The notes: generated by a model not told the origin, from the letters alone. A stretch of 64,000 nt of DNA from TIUS-1 sp964019505 (GCF_964019505.1 NZ_OZ026449.1:744001-808000), one strand, 5' to 3'; counted from the stretch's first letter, positions 1-12,388 are shown. Program-made: numbers and translations.

Positions 1-53
1 AAATATAAAAACAAAATTAATTTACATTAACAATACATTGACTATTGGTACGC

Positions 54-90
54 AAAAAACTGGCAATAAAAAATACACCAGTTTTAATTT
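54..90 (-). terminator. Terminator of the 712-aa surface protein gene
   Basis: An 8-bp stem, AAAACTGG paired with CCAGTTTT, has a 14-base loop. On the minus strand it is followed by a T-run. It lies 25 bases past the stop codon at 115. Confidence 0.6.
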
Positions 91-114
91 ACTATTTAAT
101 TTTTTGTGCAATTC

Positions 115-2253
115 CTATTTCGGACTTACCAATATTGATAGTGGGGTAATTTTAGCTACACCAGCATGATCATATGAACTTAAATTTTTTCAATCATATC
201 ATGCACCAGATAAACAATAAAAATAAATTTTATCATCTTTAACTTCCATTCAAATTTGAACAGCACCAGCCCCCTTGTGTTTTGAACCAAAATCCCCACC
301 TTCATGGTGGAATCCGGTTGAATTATAAACTTTTCCGGTCGAATTTTTCATTGCTGAACCGACACTATTTTCGGAATCAAACACTTTTTCATCTTCATTC
401 ATTGCTGCATTTTTTCCACCTGGTTTAGCCCATGATCCATGATATTCATCTCAACCGTTTGCCATTCATTCGTAATGTACTTCTACAGAATATATGTCAA
501 AAAAATCTTTTGGACTTTTAAAATTAAATTCAGATTTATAATCTATCACACCAATTTCTAGAGGTGGTGTTACATCTCAGTATGCTCGGGTTGGACCCTT
601 GTTTGCATTTTGACTCTCAATATGGTCAGATGATGAATCAACATATGCAACAGCTGTGTTGACAACTATATCCTTACCAGCATATGTTTTCATTTTCTTT
701 GTTAGGTTAACACTAACTTCACCGGCAGCATATTTGGGACTTTTAAAGTTTGTTCATTTTATTTTTGTAGAGGATACGTCAAAAATTTTAGTTCTGTCTA
801 AATTTATATTGAACGTCACTTCTTTGTAATACGCTTGTGATTCGTGTTTATTTTTAAACTCCAAGACATCAACTTTATTTATTGATAGATTTAGTTTCTC
901 ATCAATTTTATCATTATTTAATTTTTCTGTAATTTTATCATTTAACTCTTTTTCTATTTCAATGTCATTCCTTGCCATTGAAGTGTTTATATCTAAATCA
1001 AAGTCCGATGTTTGATATTTTCTTTGGAGATTTACAACAAAATTTCCTTGTAATGAAATTGAACCCCCAATAGATTTAACGTTTATTTGATTATCATTTT
1101 CTTTGATAATTTCATAATCAATTCCCTCAGAAACTTCTGATTTAAATGATTTTTCAACTATCAGGTCATAAACATCTCTTTCAATTTGTTCGTTGTCTCT
1201 GTATTCGATTCACCTAACTTCTTTAATTCCTTCAAATAAATCATATTTATCTGGTAATGTGAATGTGAATGTAACCGCTTCATCAAATCTATAATAATTA
1301 CTATCTTCTTTTGCTTGGATTTTAAATTCCCCACGTTTAACATCGATGATGTTTATTTGTGTGGTATTAATTTTTGTTTTTTCATTCAACGCATTGATAA
1401 TTGTCTTGTCATTGTAATTGTTAATCTCACCAATTTCTTTTTCGTCAATGTGTTCATTTAATGTATAGGGGTTAGTTTCAAATTTGACCAATATTTCATC
1501 GCCCATAATATAAGTTTCACTATAACTTCTCGCTTTGATCATAGCTGATTCTAGAGTTATTGATTCTTCAATAACTTCAATATCTGTTGTAACAACGTTT
1601 GGATTAGTTTTTACCAATTGGTCAAAAATTTTATCTTTGTTATTGTTATTTATGAATCCAATATTTTGGTTTTTGACATGCTTAGATAATTTTATTGGTT
1701 TTACTTCAAACACAATTAATGCATCACCTTTGAATCTACTATTCATTATAGAAGTTAAAATAACACTATTTTTAGTAATGCTGTTTTCTTTAACTTTTAC
1801 ATCATTTTTTGTAATGTTCGGATTTTGATTCAAAAACTCCATTAATATTGTTTCTGAATCATTATTTTGAATTTCACCAAGATATGCTTGATTTATTGAG
1901 TCATCCAAATTTGTTTTTGGTTTAACACTAAAATCAACCATAATACCTGGGAAAGTTTGATAGTAAGACTCACTTGTAATTGTAGGGGTAATCTGTGCTA
2001 AGTTTTTTGAAATCTTGTTTACATCTATTTGAAAAATATCTATATTGGGGTTCTCTATTGAAATAGCTTCTTTTATTTCGCTTTCATCTCCATTTTCAAG
2101 AGTTCCTAAATCTGTATTCTGAATTACATCAAATAATGATATTTTTTCATCAACATAATTGTTTGGTGTCATAGCTGTTAGAGGCGCGCAAATTCCAAGT
2201 GCAATACTTGAACTTGCAGTAACTGCAGATAATAAATATATTAACTTTTTCAT
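115..2253 (-). CDS. Exported repeat protein, 712 aa, unknown function
   Basis: I do not recognise this gene. It starts MKKLIYLLSAVTASSSIALG, a clear export signal with a possible cleavage after LTA. There is a Cys in LGIC but no canonical lipobox. Residues about 36-470 form roughly six tandem units of about 75 residues. Each has a Leu-Gly-x-Ile/Leu turn, an amphipathic helix, an NPN-type turn and a beta strand ending in F-x-V/L-x. The C-terminal 200 residues differ, being rich in Trp, Gly and His (for example MANGWDEYHGSWAKPGG and NSTGFHHEGGDFGSKH). That is suggestive of a beta-sandwich or lectin-like domain, but this is a guess. Three in-frame TGA codons are read as Trp. The start lies 4 bases after the stop of the upstream gene and overlaps its GGGGG-rich Shine-Dalgarno, so it is the last gene of a three-gene surface operon. 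Alternatives are an adhesin or a surface enzyme. Confidence 0.8.
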
Positions 2254-2257
2254 TTTA

Positions 2258-4468
2258 TTATTTTTCCCCCATGATTATTTCAAAGTTGTAAACCTTGTCC
2301 ACAACATCCTCAAATTCATCTTTTACATAACTAAGTGTAGTCATTGTTCCATCTGACATAATGTAGTCAAATGAGTATTGAATTTGGTCTTGCATTTCTA
2401 AGTTTGATTCAACTTTTAAATTATTTTTAAGTTCTCTTAACGCCTTTTCCTTTGACATATACCATATTCTTTCATTATGGTTATTTGGGTTTGTTATTGA
2501 ATAAATAACGTGTGTTTTTCCAGTTACTATATTTGCTCATTTTGGTTTTACATGTGAACCTCATGTTCTAATTTCGTCGTTGTGGACGAATTTTGAGTTA
2601 ACTCTTACATTTTTTTGCAATTGTTTAATAACGTCTTCTTTGTCACCACTTTCAATAAACACGTCTCCAAAAATATCAGTTACGACATATCTTTTTTGCA
2701 ATGTATTTTCTTGCATTAATGCCATTCTTTCTTTTGCTTCCGCTTCAGTTCATGACAACAACATTCCGTCCCTATCACTTGTGTGTCTATCTACAGATAC
2801 GCTGTATAACTCACGAACATCAACATTTCCACCTAAGTACATGAAGTTATCAAGTTCTTTTCTATCTACAAAAACACCTCTACCAACTTCATAAATATAG
2901 CTGTTCTCAGCTTCGGTTTTTGCATTATTTATAATTTCTTTTTTTATTGGTAATCAGTCCTTTTGACTTTCAATTACAGATTGTGTATATCCCTTACCTG
3001 GATTGATTTCATACATCCTATCTTTATATACTTCACCAATTGAATAATCATCTTGTATGTTTTTTACATAAATATTTGATTTTAAATCCTCTCACTCCAC
3101 AATGTCATTCTGAGATGAACCAAAATTTGTTAACACACTATTAAAGTATTCCTCAAATCAAACTTCATAAAAATTTGATTTTATATCATTACTGATAAGT
3201 GAGTTGTTATATATGTGTTCGTTATCTCTTCCACTTTCAGAAGTTATTACTTTTTTATGTGATGGGTCAGAGTAAAGTGTGTAAGAACCAGTTGTTTGAT
3301 CTGTATATGAAAAATGCTCGTCAAGAGTTGGCGCTGGATCTGGAACAAATTCAATTGCATTGGAATTAGGATATCCTCCTGATGGATTTTGAATTAATTT
3401 TTTGCTACCGCTTTTATTTACCATTGTAAGTCTAGCGTTAACATCTTTGCCACCTTTAACGACTCCAAAGTCCCTTTGATATGCATTGTATTTTCCTGAT
3501 TTTGTTGTGGTTCATTTTGTTGTGTCAGTAAAATCAGAAAATAAATCTGTATAAGAATCAAACTTATCTAAAAACTCTAACTCTAATGGGTCACCGACCT
3601 TGATTGTTTCTTTACTATCTTGATATTGAACCATTATTTCTTTTTTGTCTTTGGGAACGATCTTGATTGAATTTCTAGATTCTGCATCTGTTAGGTCAAA
3701 AATGTAATCAGTCATATAATCAGTACGTAATTCTTTTTGAACTAATTGAAAAAACTTATCCTTTTCACCATATATTCCTGACTTTAGTTCTATTGGTTTT
3801 CCAGAAAGGTAGCTATCAAAATTACCATAGTATCCACTTCTCATGAAACTGAATAACTCATTGATATCTTTTGTGTTGAATGCATTATAGTACTTATTGT
3901 TGTGAACATAATATATAGATTTATTGATTTGCATATTTTCTTTTTTAGCAATTTTAGCTTCTTCAGGACTGTCAAATCAGTTCACACCATCATAACTATA
4001 TTCAGGGTTAACCATCCCACCATTTACATATGTTTTAACCGCATCTTCTTCACTAAACACAACATTCCCCAATGCATCTTCGAATGCTTGTGTAAACTTC
4101 GCAATATCTGTATCAAATATTTTTGTTTTATCCAAAGTCATATATTCATAATCTGAAATTATTTTTGATGGATCCGATGAGGTAATCATTGATTGAATTG
4201 AGTTAGTTGAAAATAAGTACTGATTTAGTTCATTTTCATTATTGAAATATAAGTCTTTATATTTAATATATTTTTTCATTCCTGTTAATTCAGAATCGTT
4301 CAATATTCTATTTCTAATTTCTTCTTTATTTACAGTTTTGTCTTTAAATGTCTCGCTTTTTGCACTAACACTTATTAGGCCAGTACATAAAGATGTGACC
4401 GTTAGTAAAGTAGCAGAACCTGCCACAGCAAAAACTCATCTTTTATTTATTTTGATTTTCTTAATCAT
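2258..4468 (-). CDS. Large surface protein with one N-terminal membrane anchor, 736 aa
   Basis: Unknown function. MIKKIKINKRWVFAVAG begins a positively charged head followed by a hydrophobic segment to about residue 38 (signal anchor or signal peptide). The rest is hydrophilic, and several TGA codons are read as Trp. Degenerate short units recur, with an aromatic pair followed by F-x-(N/S)-x-x-E-L/A-x-x-Y (YKDLYFNNENELNQYLF and VFSEEDAVKTYV are examples). The same units occur in the 924-aa protein upstream. The start at 4468 has a strong GGAGG and overlaps the end of the upstream gene by 8 bases, so the two are translationally coupled. The downstream 712-aa gene begins 4 bases after this stop. 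I infer a multi-protein surface assembly. No catalytic motif is visible. Confidence 0.8.
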
Positions 4469-7235
4469 ATGCTACAACCTCCGTTCCACCAAGTTCGTAT
4501 GAATTTATAGTTTTTGTATTTTCTAACACTCATTGCATTAATTGCTCATCTGAGCTAAAAGTTTTATCTTTGTACACATGTTCTGAAATATCAACTTTAA
4601 ATTCTATTGTTTGAATGCCCAATTGATTTGACAAAAACTCTTTGACTTGTTTTAAGTTTGAAAAGTATTTTTTATCACCATAAAATTCAAGTTCATAAAT
4701 TTCATAATAGTTTTTTGAATACTCACTTATTTCACTATAAATTGCACCCGAAATAAGATCTGTGCTAAGAACCATTTTTGAATCAATAACTTCATTTTTT
4801 AAAACAAAGTCATTTAATTCTTGTTCACTACGTGCATAAATTATTTCACTTGATCTTGTTTTATATCTGTACATTTCATATTCTTTGTATGCACCTGTTT
4901 TTGTTGCGTTGTTAACAAGGCTTTCTCTTGCTTCAAGTTGTGAATTATATACGTTACCAAACCCATCATAAAATGATGATATTTTTGTACCTGAAAAGTA
5001 CTTATCAAATAATAAGTCAACATACTTTTTAGTCTCAATATCTAACAGTTCTTGAAATCTTGAGTATGTATATTTGTATTCCTCTTCATTAACATCTTCA
5101 CTTGATTCTGCAATTTTTGCTTTTGATATGTGTTCTGGTAAAACATATCCTTCATCATCTTCAAATATACTTACAAATAGCTGTTTAGAAGATAGATATC
5201 TTTCTGGGTGTAAGTAAATATCATTTTTTAGCTCTTGTTCTGCGCTATCTTTGTCCATGTAATATTTACCAGCAACCTCATAAACTTCTTTTGTTTTTCC
5301 AGTTTCTGGATCATTTGGTAAAGGTGTTCCAATTAACGAGTCTGTTAATTTTGTAATTCCAACTGTCGGATTTGCATGTGTCAAACTTATATTTAAAAAT
5401 GGGATTTTAAAAGTTGGAGCCATATAATAAATTGATTGATCTTCATCAATTTTGTATTCAAGTGTTTCAACAGAAATGAAACTTAAATTTTTGTAAATCT
5501 CTCATGACATTGTTGCAATCTTTGCAATAGCCAATGGTGCAATTCTTGATTGTCTTGCATTTTCTTCGTTCTTAATTCCAAATGCCCCTAAAAATTCATC
5601 TGGGTTTTGAGATGCTGCCTCATTAGCAGCATCGAAAAGGTCTTCTCTTGCTTTTTCATATGCATCTTGTGATTGTTTTTCTTTTTTTAGTTCATCTTCT
5701 AATTTTTTGCTTTTGCTTTTGATTTGTAACATTATTGTGTCCATCGCTTTATTAACTGTGGCATCAATATTTTTTATCGAATCTAGAACTTCTTTTTTAT
5801 CGTTATTATCAACATAAAATGCTTGAGGGTTTAAAAATAAATCACATATTGTAGTTAATTTTAATTTGCGTAAAATGTTTGCTCCAGAATTCTCGCCTCT
5901 ATAATTTGAATCTCCATTTAACAATTGATTCATCATTGACTCATTACTATTTAGTATTTGAACTATTAATTCTTTAAGCATTTCTTCAACTTCATTTATT
6001 TCATTTTCATCATAAATATAAAGTTTAGCTTTTGTCATTATTCTTTTGCATATTACTAGAATTTTATAAAAATCATTAAACTCAGGATCTTCAATATCAA
6101 GTCCTTTGTTTGCTTCGCTTAATAATTCGTTATGTCGTTCATTGTCATCAAAAAAATCATTAAATTTTTGTAAAAGATCATTATTAACAATTCCTTTTTC
6201 CCTTAATTCACCTAAATAACCCAAGAACTCTATGTCTTCTGAATATTGAATAATATTATAAGATAGGTAATTTTCACTGGCCGCTTCACCAAAAACAAAT
6301 AATGATGATATTCCAGCAACTAAACTAGGTGTGTATGAATCTATTTTTTTAAACCCATCTACACCATTCAAAAAGTTCTCCGATGACTCAACATATTTAG
6401 GTCCCATAAAAAATCCGTTTGAACTATTATCTGGAAGATGATCAAATCAATATGTATTCTTATCAGCATTTTCAACTAGTTTTACATTTTCATTAAATAA
6501 ATCATCTTTATTTAATTGATAGAACTCATCGTATTCATTATAGTTATAATCTGAATACTCTTTACCTTGGTATTCAAAACCATTTTTAATGTTTTCTTCA
6601 ATTCATTTTTTTAGTTCATATTCAGTCTGATATGAAATTCCATTTTTATATAAATCAACTTTCTTTGAATCATCTTCCATTTGAGATAACAAGTTATCAA
6701 CATAAAAACTCTTAATCTCATCTTCTGAGTTGAATACAAAACCGTGACTTTTATAAACTTTCTTAAAGTTTTTATAAGTGTTTAAAGCATCCAACCTATT
6801 CATATATGACAAATCATTGTTACCTCTATATATTGAGGTTGCTCTTTCATCATCTTGCATTAAAACTTTTGGTGATAATTCACCCGAAGAATTAACTGTA
6901 TAATCACTTGGTATTTTATTTGTTATTCTTTTCGATATTGGGAACTTGCTTTCCAAATACACATCCAACTGTTCTGTTGTGTTAAATGTATTGTTGTCAA
7001 AAACATACTTTATAGCTTTTGCGTTAATACCTCTTGTTTTTGTTTTGTCCAAAACATATTGTTCCAGATCATTACTGTTTTTGAAAGCAAAATTATCGAA
7101 CAAAAAATATTTTTGCGATGTTCTACTGACTACTATAGTGGTGGTAACAATTGTAGTGGGAATAATTATTATTCCCACAATTCCTAATATTTGTATTTGT
7201 TTCTTTTTAAAAAATTTTTTCACTTTTATCTCCAT
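4461..7235 (-). CDS. Large surface protein with N-terminal membrane anchor, 924 aa
   Basis: First gene of the three-gene surface operon. MEIKVKKFFKKKQIQILG leads into a 20-residue hydrophobic segment (GIIIIPTTIVTTTIVV), giving a single anchor with the rest outside. At least eight short units follow the pattern Y-aromatic-x(2-6)-F-x-(S/N/T)-x-x-E/D-L-x-x-(Y/F/W). Examples are YFLFDNFAFKNSNDLEQYV, YVFDNNTFNTTEQLDVYL and VYKDKTFSSDEQLMQWVL. A middle block (about residues 290-560) is helical and charged, with heptad-like KKLEDELKKEKQS. No enzyme motif is recognised. The start is ATG at 7235; the Shine-Dalgarno is weak. A terminator just upstream (7285-7317) separates it from the lipoprotein gene, so it probably has its own promoter. 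Several TGA codons are read as Trp throughout. Possible roles are adhesin, cytoskeleton-linked surface protein or nutrient capture. Confidence 0.8.
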
Positions 7236-7284
7236 TTTGTTATATTTTCTATTTAATTCTTAAAATTGTCAACTGTTTTAAAAT

Positions 7285-7317
7285 AAAAAAATCAACCACG
7301 AGTAGATTGATTTTTTT
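7285..7317 (-). terminator. Terminator of the 415-aa lipoprotein gene
   Basis: A stem AAAAAATCAA / TTGATTTTTT with an 11-base loop is followed on the minus strand by an AT-rich run. It abuts the stop codon at 7319. Confidence 0.7.
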
Positions 7318-7318
7318 A

Positions 7319-8566
7319 TTAATTGATTTTTGTTTCTTCAATTGAATATAGGAATCCAGCTCCATTTATAAAAACTTCAAAGTAAAGTTTATTTTTAAAA
7401 GCCATATTCACACCATAACTTGAACCGCCGTGCAAAGTAGTTATAAGTAATGGATTATTGAAATTTCCCTCTTCTGGGAGTATTGAAATCTCTAATTTTA
7501 CCTCTCCATCATCTAGTTTAGTCTTCTGAAATAAATAAATGTCTTCATTATTTAAACCAAAATAATATTTATTTGATTTTGCTTTTTTGATCAATTCATG
7601 ATCCCCATTTGAAAAATATTTCATTAGTCCTTCATTTGTTTGCAATAAAATAAAATCATTTTTTTGAAATTGATACCTTGTGCCATCTGGTTCAATTGGA
7701 ATGTCAAACCCGGCCTTGTGTACTTCTCCGCTAAATTTATCCAAGTCTAAAAAATAAGTGTTGTAAGTGGTATCTATACCGAGACCATATGATCTGTGGG
7801 TGAAAAATAATTTTTTATCAAGAACAAAAAATCCAACTATGTCATTTAAATTCCCTGTTGTTGTCGGTGGGGCTGAAAATAAATTAATTACTTCAACCTC
7901 TTGCTTACCCAAATCACTTATTAAAAAATAATTAATTGACTCAACATCATTTTTTTTGTCTCAAAAAAACACTTTTCCATTATCAATAATTATTTCGGAC
8001 GTTGACTCAATAGTTGTTCCATCATTAAGTTTAAACCCAACCTCTGAAAATGAACCTACATCATCCATAACAAATCATATTTTTTCTTTTTGATACTTTG
8101 CAGAAAATAATACATATTTATCCGTAATTAATGTGTGCTCGTTGTCAATTGTATTGTTTTCAGGTAATTCAACTGTGATTTTGTTTAATGAATCTCCACC
8201 CATATCGACATAGAAAAAATTACTTTCCGCATCAATAATATAAAGCTTGTTTGAAAAGACTAAAGCATCAGTAATGATATGTTCAATTATATTGTTTCCT
8301 TCAACATCAAGTAGTTTTTCATATGTATCATTTTCAGTATCTAGTTTATAGATTTCATTCTCTGAATATGCATATAGATTGTTGTTAAATTCAATTGGAA
8401 CAACACCACCACCTTCTTTGGCTGGCAACACTTCTTTTACGTCATATTTATAATCACTTGGGTTATATGAATTTTCTCCACCATTTCCTCCACCACATGC
8501 AACTAATGTTGCAGTAGTTGATGTGACTAATATCATTGAACCTAGTATTGTTAAAAGTTTTTTCAT
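7319..8566 (-). CDS. Surface lipoprotein, 415 aa, propeller-like repeats
   Basis: The signal peptide MKKLLTILGSMILV ends in a lipobox LVAC-GGG, so the mature protein is lipid-anchored at the cell surface. The body is a series of beta strands in a repeating style: short hydrophobic strand, turn with N/D/G, then Y or F pair (for example NNLYAYSENEIYKLD, NKLYIIDAESNFFYVD, KKLFFTHRSYG). This resembles a beta-propeller, although no family is recognised. Two TGA codons encode Trp. A good GGAGAAAAG site precedes ATG at 8566. The gene begins 17 bases after the stop of the ABC ATPase-permease fusion, so the pair is very likely one operon. The lipoprotein may be the extracytoplasmic partner of that transporter. 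It does not look like a classical solute-binding protein. Confidence 0.8.
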
Positions 8567-8583
8567 ATCTTTTCTCCATATTA

Positions 8584-11500
8584 TTATTTTACAATTTTTT
8601 TGTTAAATATGTAAAAACCTATTGCACAAATTCCAATTGATGAAAGCAAGAACAAGAAAGAATCTAATATCGGCGAGAAATTTAAACTTAGTTTTTTCAT
8701 TGATACAAACTCTCTCCCGTTTTCAAATTGATTAAAATATTGTGAGTACTTTTTGTATTTTTTTATATTAAAACTATTTTCAATTTCTTTTTTTCTTAAC
8801 TCAAATTCATTTGATGTTTCACCTTTTTTTTCATCAAATAAAACAGCAATTTTTACAACACTGTCAAATCGGTCGGCGTTTATGTCTTTAATGATTAGTT
8901 CTTTTTTAATATAATTTCCTTTACCAGTATTTAATATTTCAATTTTGTTTGAATCCATTACTTCTATATCGACAGGGTTTATTTTTGTTTTCATTTGATC
9001 AACAATTTCATCTCTTAAATCTGATTCATCAAGGGATTCATCTTCAGCAATTGGATTGTTGAAATATTGTTTATTTGTTTTAATGTAAATTGGTGTACCA
9101 AGAACATTTTCATTTACAAATTCTGGATCTTGTATAAAGTTGTCTCTAAAATTTTGTTTGTCTAAACTCTCTACTTCATATGTGTTGGTCAGTCAAAATG
9201 TATTATTTGTCATTGAAATAACATTATTGTCTCTTCCAGATTCATAAAAAATTCTTGGAATTGCTGCAAATGGATTTAAATATGATTGAACACTAGCTTT
9301 TGTGTTGTACTCTTTTGCAGACATTGATGGGTCATGTCCGTATCTAGTATTTTTTAAATTTATATAGCTTACCAATAAATCTACATATATTTTGTTAAAT
9401 GTTCTAATTCCATCGTTTATTTTTACGTCTTTTACAAGTTCTTGATTTAATTCACCCAAACCTTCTCTATAGTGTCATACTGATGTTTCGTCAAATGCAC
9501 TTGATTCAATTTCATCTATAAATGAATTTTCAATTATTGATGCGCGTTCCTGATAAAAATATTTATCAAACAAATACATTGCTGCATCTTTAACAATATC
9601 TGCAATTTCTCTTAATTCTTTTTGGTTTGTGCTTTCTTTGATTACATCAACCATTGCATATAATCCATTTGATTTTTTAAAGGTTCCCTCGCTCTTATTG
9701 GAACCAAAATCATAGTACATCTTAAATATTGAATTATTCATTACGGTATCCGAAAACTTAAATGATATCTTTTGATATGATTTTATTGTATTCATAAGCT
9801 TAAGAATTGAATTATTTTCATAGACATCATTATTTATTTCAAGTTCAATTTCACTAAACTCATTATTTTTTACAGTGTATACACTTAAATCTTTAGCTTC
9901 TGTTAAAAGACCATTAGACAACAATGCATATACATAACCATCTGTAGTACTTTTTTTGTCTTTGTTATTGTTTATGAAATCGTATTGGTTGAATAAACCA
10001 CTTTCCATGTTAGGTGTATCGCTGAATAAAAATTGTAAATCTTGTAGGTCATTTATGTTTTCTTTTATTATAGAGTTCTCACCATATTTGTTTTCAACTT
10101 TGTACATCCTATTCATCAGTTCATATTTAAAGTTGTACTCATTTAAATCATAATCTCTTGAACTTTGATCGTTGTCATTTGGTCTAATCATGTTTATATT
10201 CATTGTTGAAAATGTTAGTAAATTCACAAGAAAACTAATAGAAATAAGCATTCCAAAAATTGAACCCAAAGATCCACTTAATGCCGATGACGATGTGTTT
10301 GCAAACAGTAATAATATTCCAGATAATAAAATATCAATAATAAATATAAACATCATCCCTACAGATACATTCATCATTGAAGCCGATGTGTACGTGTTTG
10401 GTGTTATAGCGGAAATAATTACATAAAAAATTGTTGCAACACTTAAATAAGAAAAAACTATAACCTTATTTGCCAATACTCTTTCAAGAAAAATTCTAGG
10501 CTTACTTATACCGCTTCTAATTTCTAGTTGTATTACTCCATCTTTTATTTCATTGTTAAATAATCCAGAGATTGAATAAACTTCAAAGAATGAAACATAT
10601 ATTACTAATATCGAAAATGGAACTCATGTTGCAAATGTGTTTCAAATATCACCATAAGATCCCGAAGAAGATGCAAACGCAAATATAGATGTTGCCAACA
10701 GATAAACAAACGCAAATATAGATGTTGTAATAATAAATGATTTGCTTACAATAATTTTTTTAACTGATCTTTGAAAGATTGACATCCCCTTAATAAATGA
10801 GACACTACCTTTATAAAAGTTAATGCTTGAATTTTTGAAGTTATTAAAATGGTTTTCTTCTTTGATATCAAGAATTTGTTGTTGTTCTGCAACTACTGGT
10901 GGTATGTCACTATTTTTTTGACTCGCTCTATTTTTTTCTAGATCTTTAATTTTTTCAAAATTTATGTTTTTTCCGTCAGATCCAATTACAGACATGTATA
11001 CATCACGAAGATTTTCTTTTTCTTTATCAAATGGAGCATCATATATAACTTCACCTTTGTTATTAATCTTTTTGACTAAAATAACTCTGTTAATTAAGTT
11101 ATTCAACTCATCAATGTTGTGTGATGTTATTACAATTGTTTTATTATATTCATCAGATAGATGTCTAAGAATGTTCATAAATTCCAATCTAGACTTAACA
11201 TCCAGATTGGCAGTTGGTTCATCTAAAATTATTATTTCTGGATTTGTTATTAACACAGACAACAAAAGGGCTCTTTTTTGCATACCGGCAGACAATTCTG
11301 TAAACTTATTTTTTTTATAGTCAGTTAGATTCAAGGCTTCAAGATATGTGTCCATAAGTTCATAAATCTCTTCATGACTGTACCCTTTTAGTTTTGCAGA
11401 ATATTCTGCAAAACTAACAATGTTAAAACTCTTTGGATAATTATTTTGGTCAGGGAAAAACGCTATTTTTCTTAAGTTTTTCTTGGATAGCAGGCTACCA

Positions 11501-11760
11501 TTTTCTAATGTTACATCACCTTCGTTTTTTAAAAATTCACCAAATATTAATTTAATTGTGGTTGTTTTACCCGCTCCGTTATCTCCAATAAAACCTATTA
11601 TTTCACCCTTGTTTATAGTGAAGCTAATTTCTTTAACTCCAGATCCATTCTTGAATTCTTTTGAAAGTCTATCAACAAATAAATACGTATCGTCACCTGG
11701 TGTTTTATTCTTGTTATTTTGTTCACCTAATTCAAATTTAGCGTTTCTATTTTTTTTCAT
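8584..11760 (-). CDS. ABC transporter ATPase-permease fusion, 1058 aa
   Basis: Residues about 25-250 are an ABC nucleotide-binding domain: Walker A GDNGAGKTT, a signature-like LSAGMQKR, Walker B IIILDEPTANLD and H-loop ITSHN. About 90 residues of linker follow, then an ABC-2-like membrane part. TM1 is near residues 335-355, TM2-TM6 lie between about 370 and 535, and a C-terminal TM ends in GFYIFNKKIVK. Between them is a hydrophilic segment of about 470 residues that should face outside. The first in-frame ATG is at 11793. I chose ATG at 11760 because GGAG sits 8 bases upstream. ATPase before permease in one chain is unusual. The large external loop and the following lipoprotein gene suggest export or surface remodelling rather than simple drug efflux. 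Substrate unknown. Several TGA codons are read as Trp. Confidence 0.85.
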
Positions 11761-11989
11761 TTGTTTAGTCTCCATTAAAATAATACATATCATTTATGTG
11801 AAATTATATACATATATCAATTACTCTAAAATTGTCAAATTATTATGTACTTTAAAATTTTAATTTAAATAATTATGTTAATGCATATACACATACGTTT
11901 CTATTTTCTATTATTTTTATTTATAACCATTAAATGTCAACAATCGTAAGCGATAATCACCCAATAATACCAAGTAACTATGGAAAACA

Positions 11990-12013
11990 AAAAAACTACA
12001 AATGTAGTTTTTA
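11990..12013 (-). terminator. Terminator of the 125-aa exported protein gene
   Basis: A near-perfect hairpin AAAAACTACA / TGTAGTTTTT has a two-base loop and is followed by T-rich sequence on the minus strand. It overlaps the stop codon. Confidence 0.7.
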
Positions 12014-12388
12014 ATTTCTAATAACCTTTAATAGTCCTGAACCCGAGTTGTTTCCTGTTCCTTCATAAACCTGAACATAAAATGTTCCTTTTCGAGTTGT
12101 CAATATAGATAACACATATGGATCTTCGTTCCTTAAAACATATAATCCATCTGGGTTATAGTTCAATACCACCTTGCTGCTTTTTGCTGAAAACCTAACA
12201 TCGCCAAACGGTTTATCTTTACTCAATATTAATTCACTTGGCGAAAATGTAATTTCGTATTCTTGAAAATCTTTTTCAAAGTTTTCAGCTAATATTTCTG
12301 ATTTATTTTCAATATTCTGATTTACAAAACTACCGATTACTGGTGTCGTAACAACGGTAATTGCAGTTAAACTCAATAATAACTTCAT
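12011..12388 (-). CDS. Small exported or anchored protein, 125 aa
   Basis: Unknown function. From ATG at 12388 the protein begins MKLLLSLTAITVVTTPVIG, a hydrophobic signal or anchor without a lipobox Cys. The remaining 100 residues are beta-rich with FSPSELILSKDKPFGDVRFSA, then a Gly/Ser-rich stretch GTGNNSGSGLLKVIRN. That is reminiscent of a single Ig-like fold. An upstream ATG at 12418 would add ten residues, but AAAGG lies 9-10 bases before 12388 and fits better. The promoter-side sequence contains a short TTGG repeat at 12405-12418. It stands alone between the ABC fusion gene and the purine permease, with its own terminator. Confidence 0.65.
   Translation of the reverse strand: MKLLLSLTAITVVTTPVIGSFVNQNIENKSEILAENFEKDFQEYEITFSPSELILSKDKPFGDVRFSAKSSKVVLNYNPDGLYVLRNEDPYVLSILTTRKGTFYVQVYEGTGNNSGSGLLKVIRN

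Noticed and set aside
1535..1828. Open frame of 97 codons on the plus strand with hydrophobic translation
   Set aside because: It lies opposite the repeat region of the 712-aa protein, lacks a ribosome-binding site and has composition typical of an antisense shadow.
4461..11760. Apparent broken genes because TGA codons interrupt reading frames
   Set aside because: With UGA as Trp the frames are continuous across thousands of bases and the same holds for well-known genes (gltX, metG, fba), so they are not pseudogenes.
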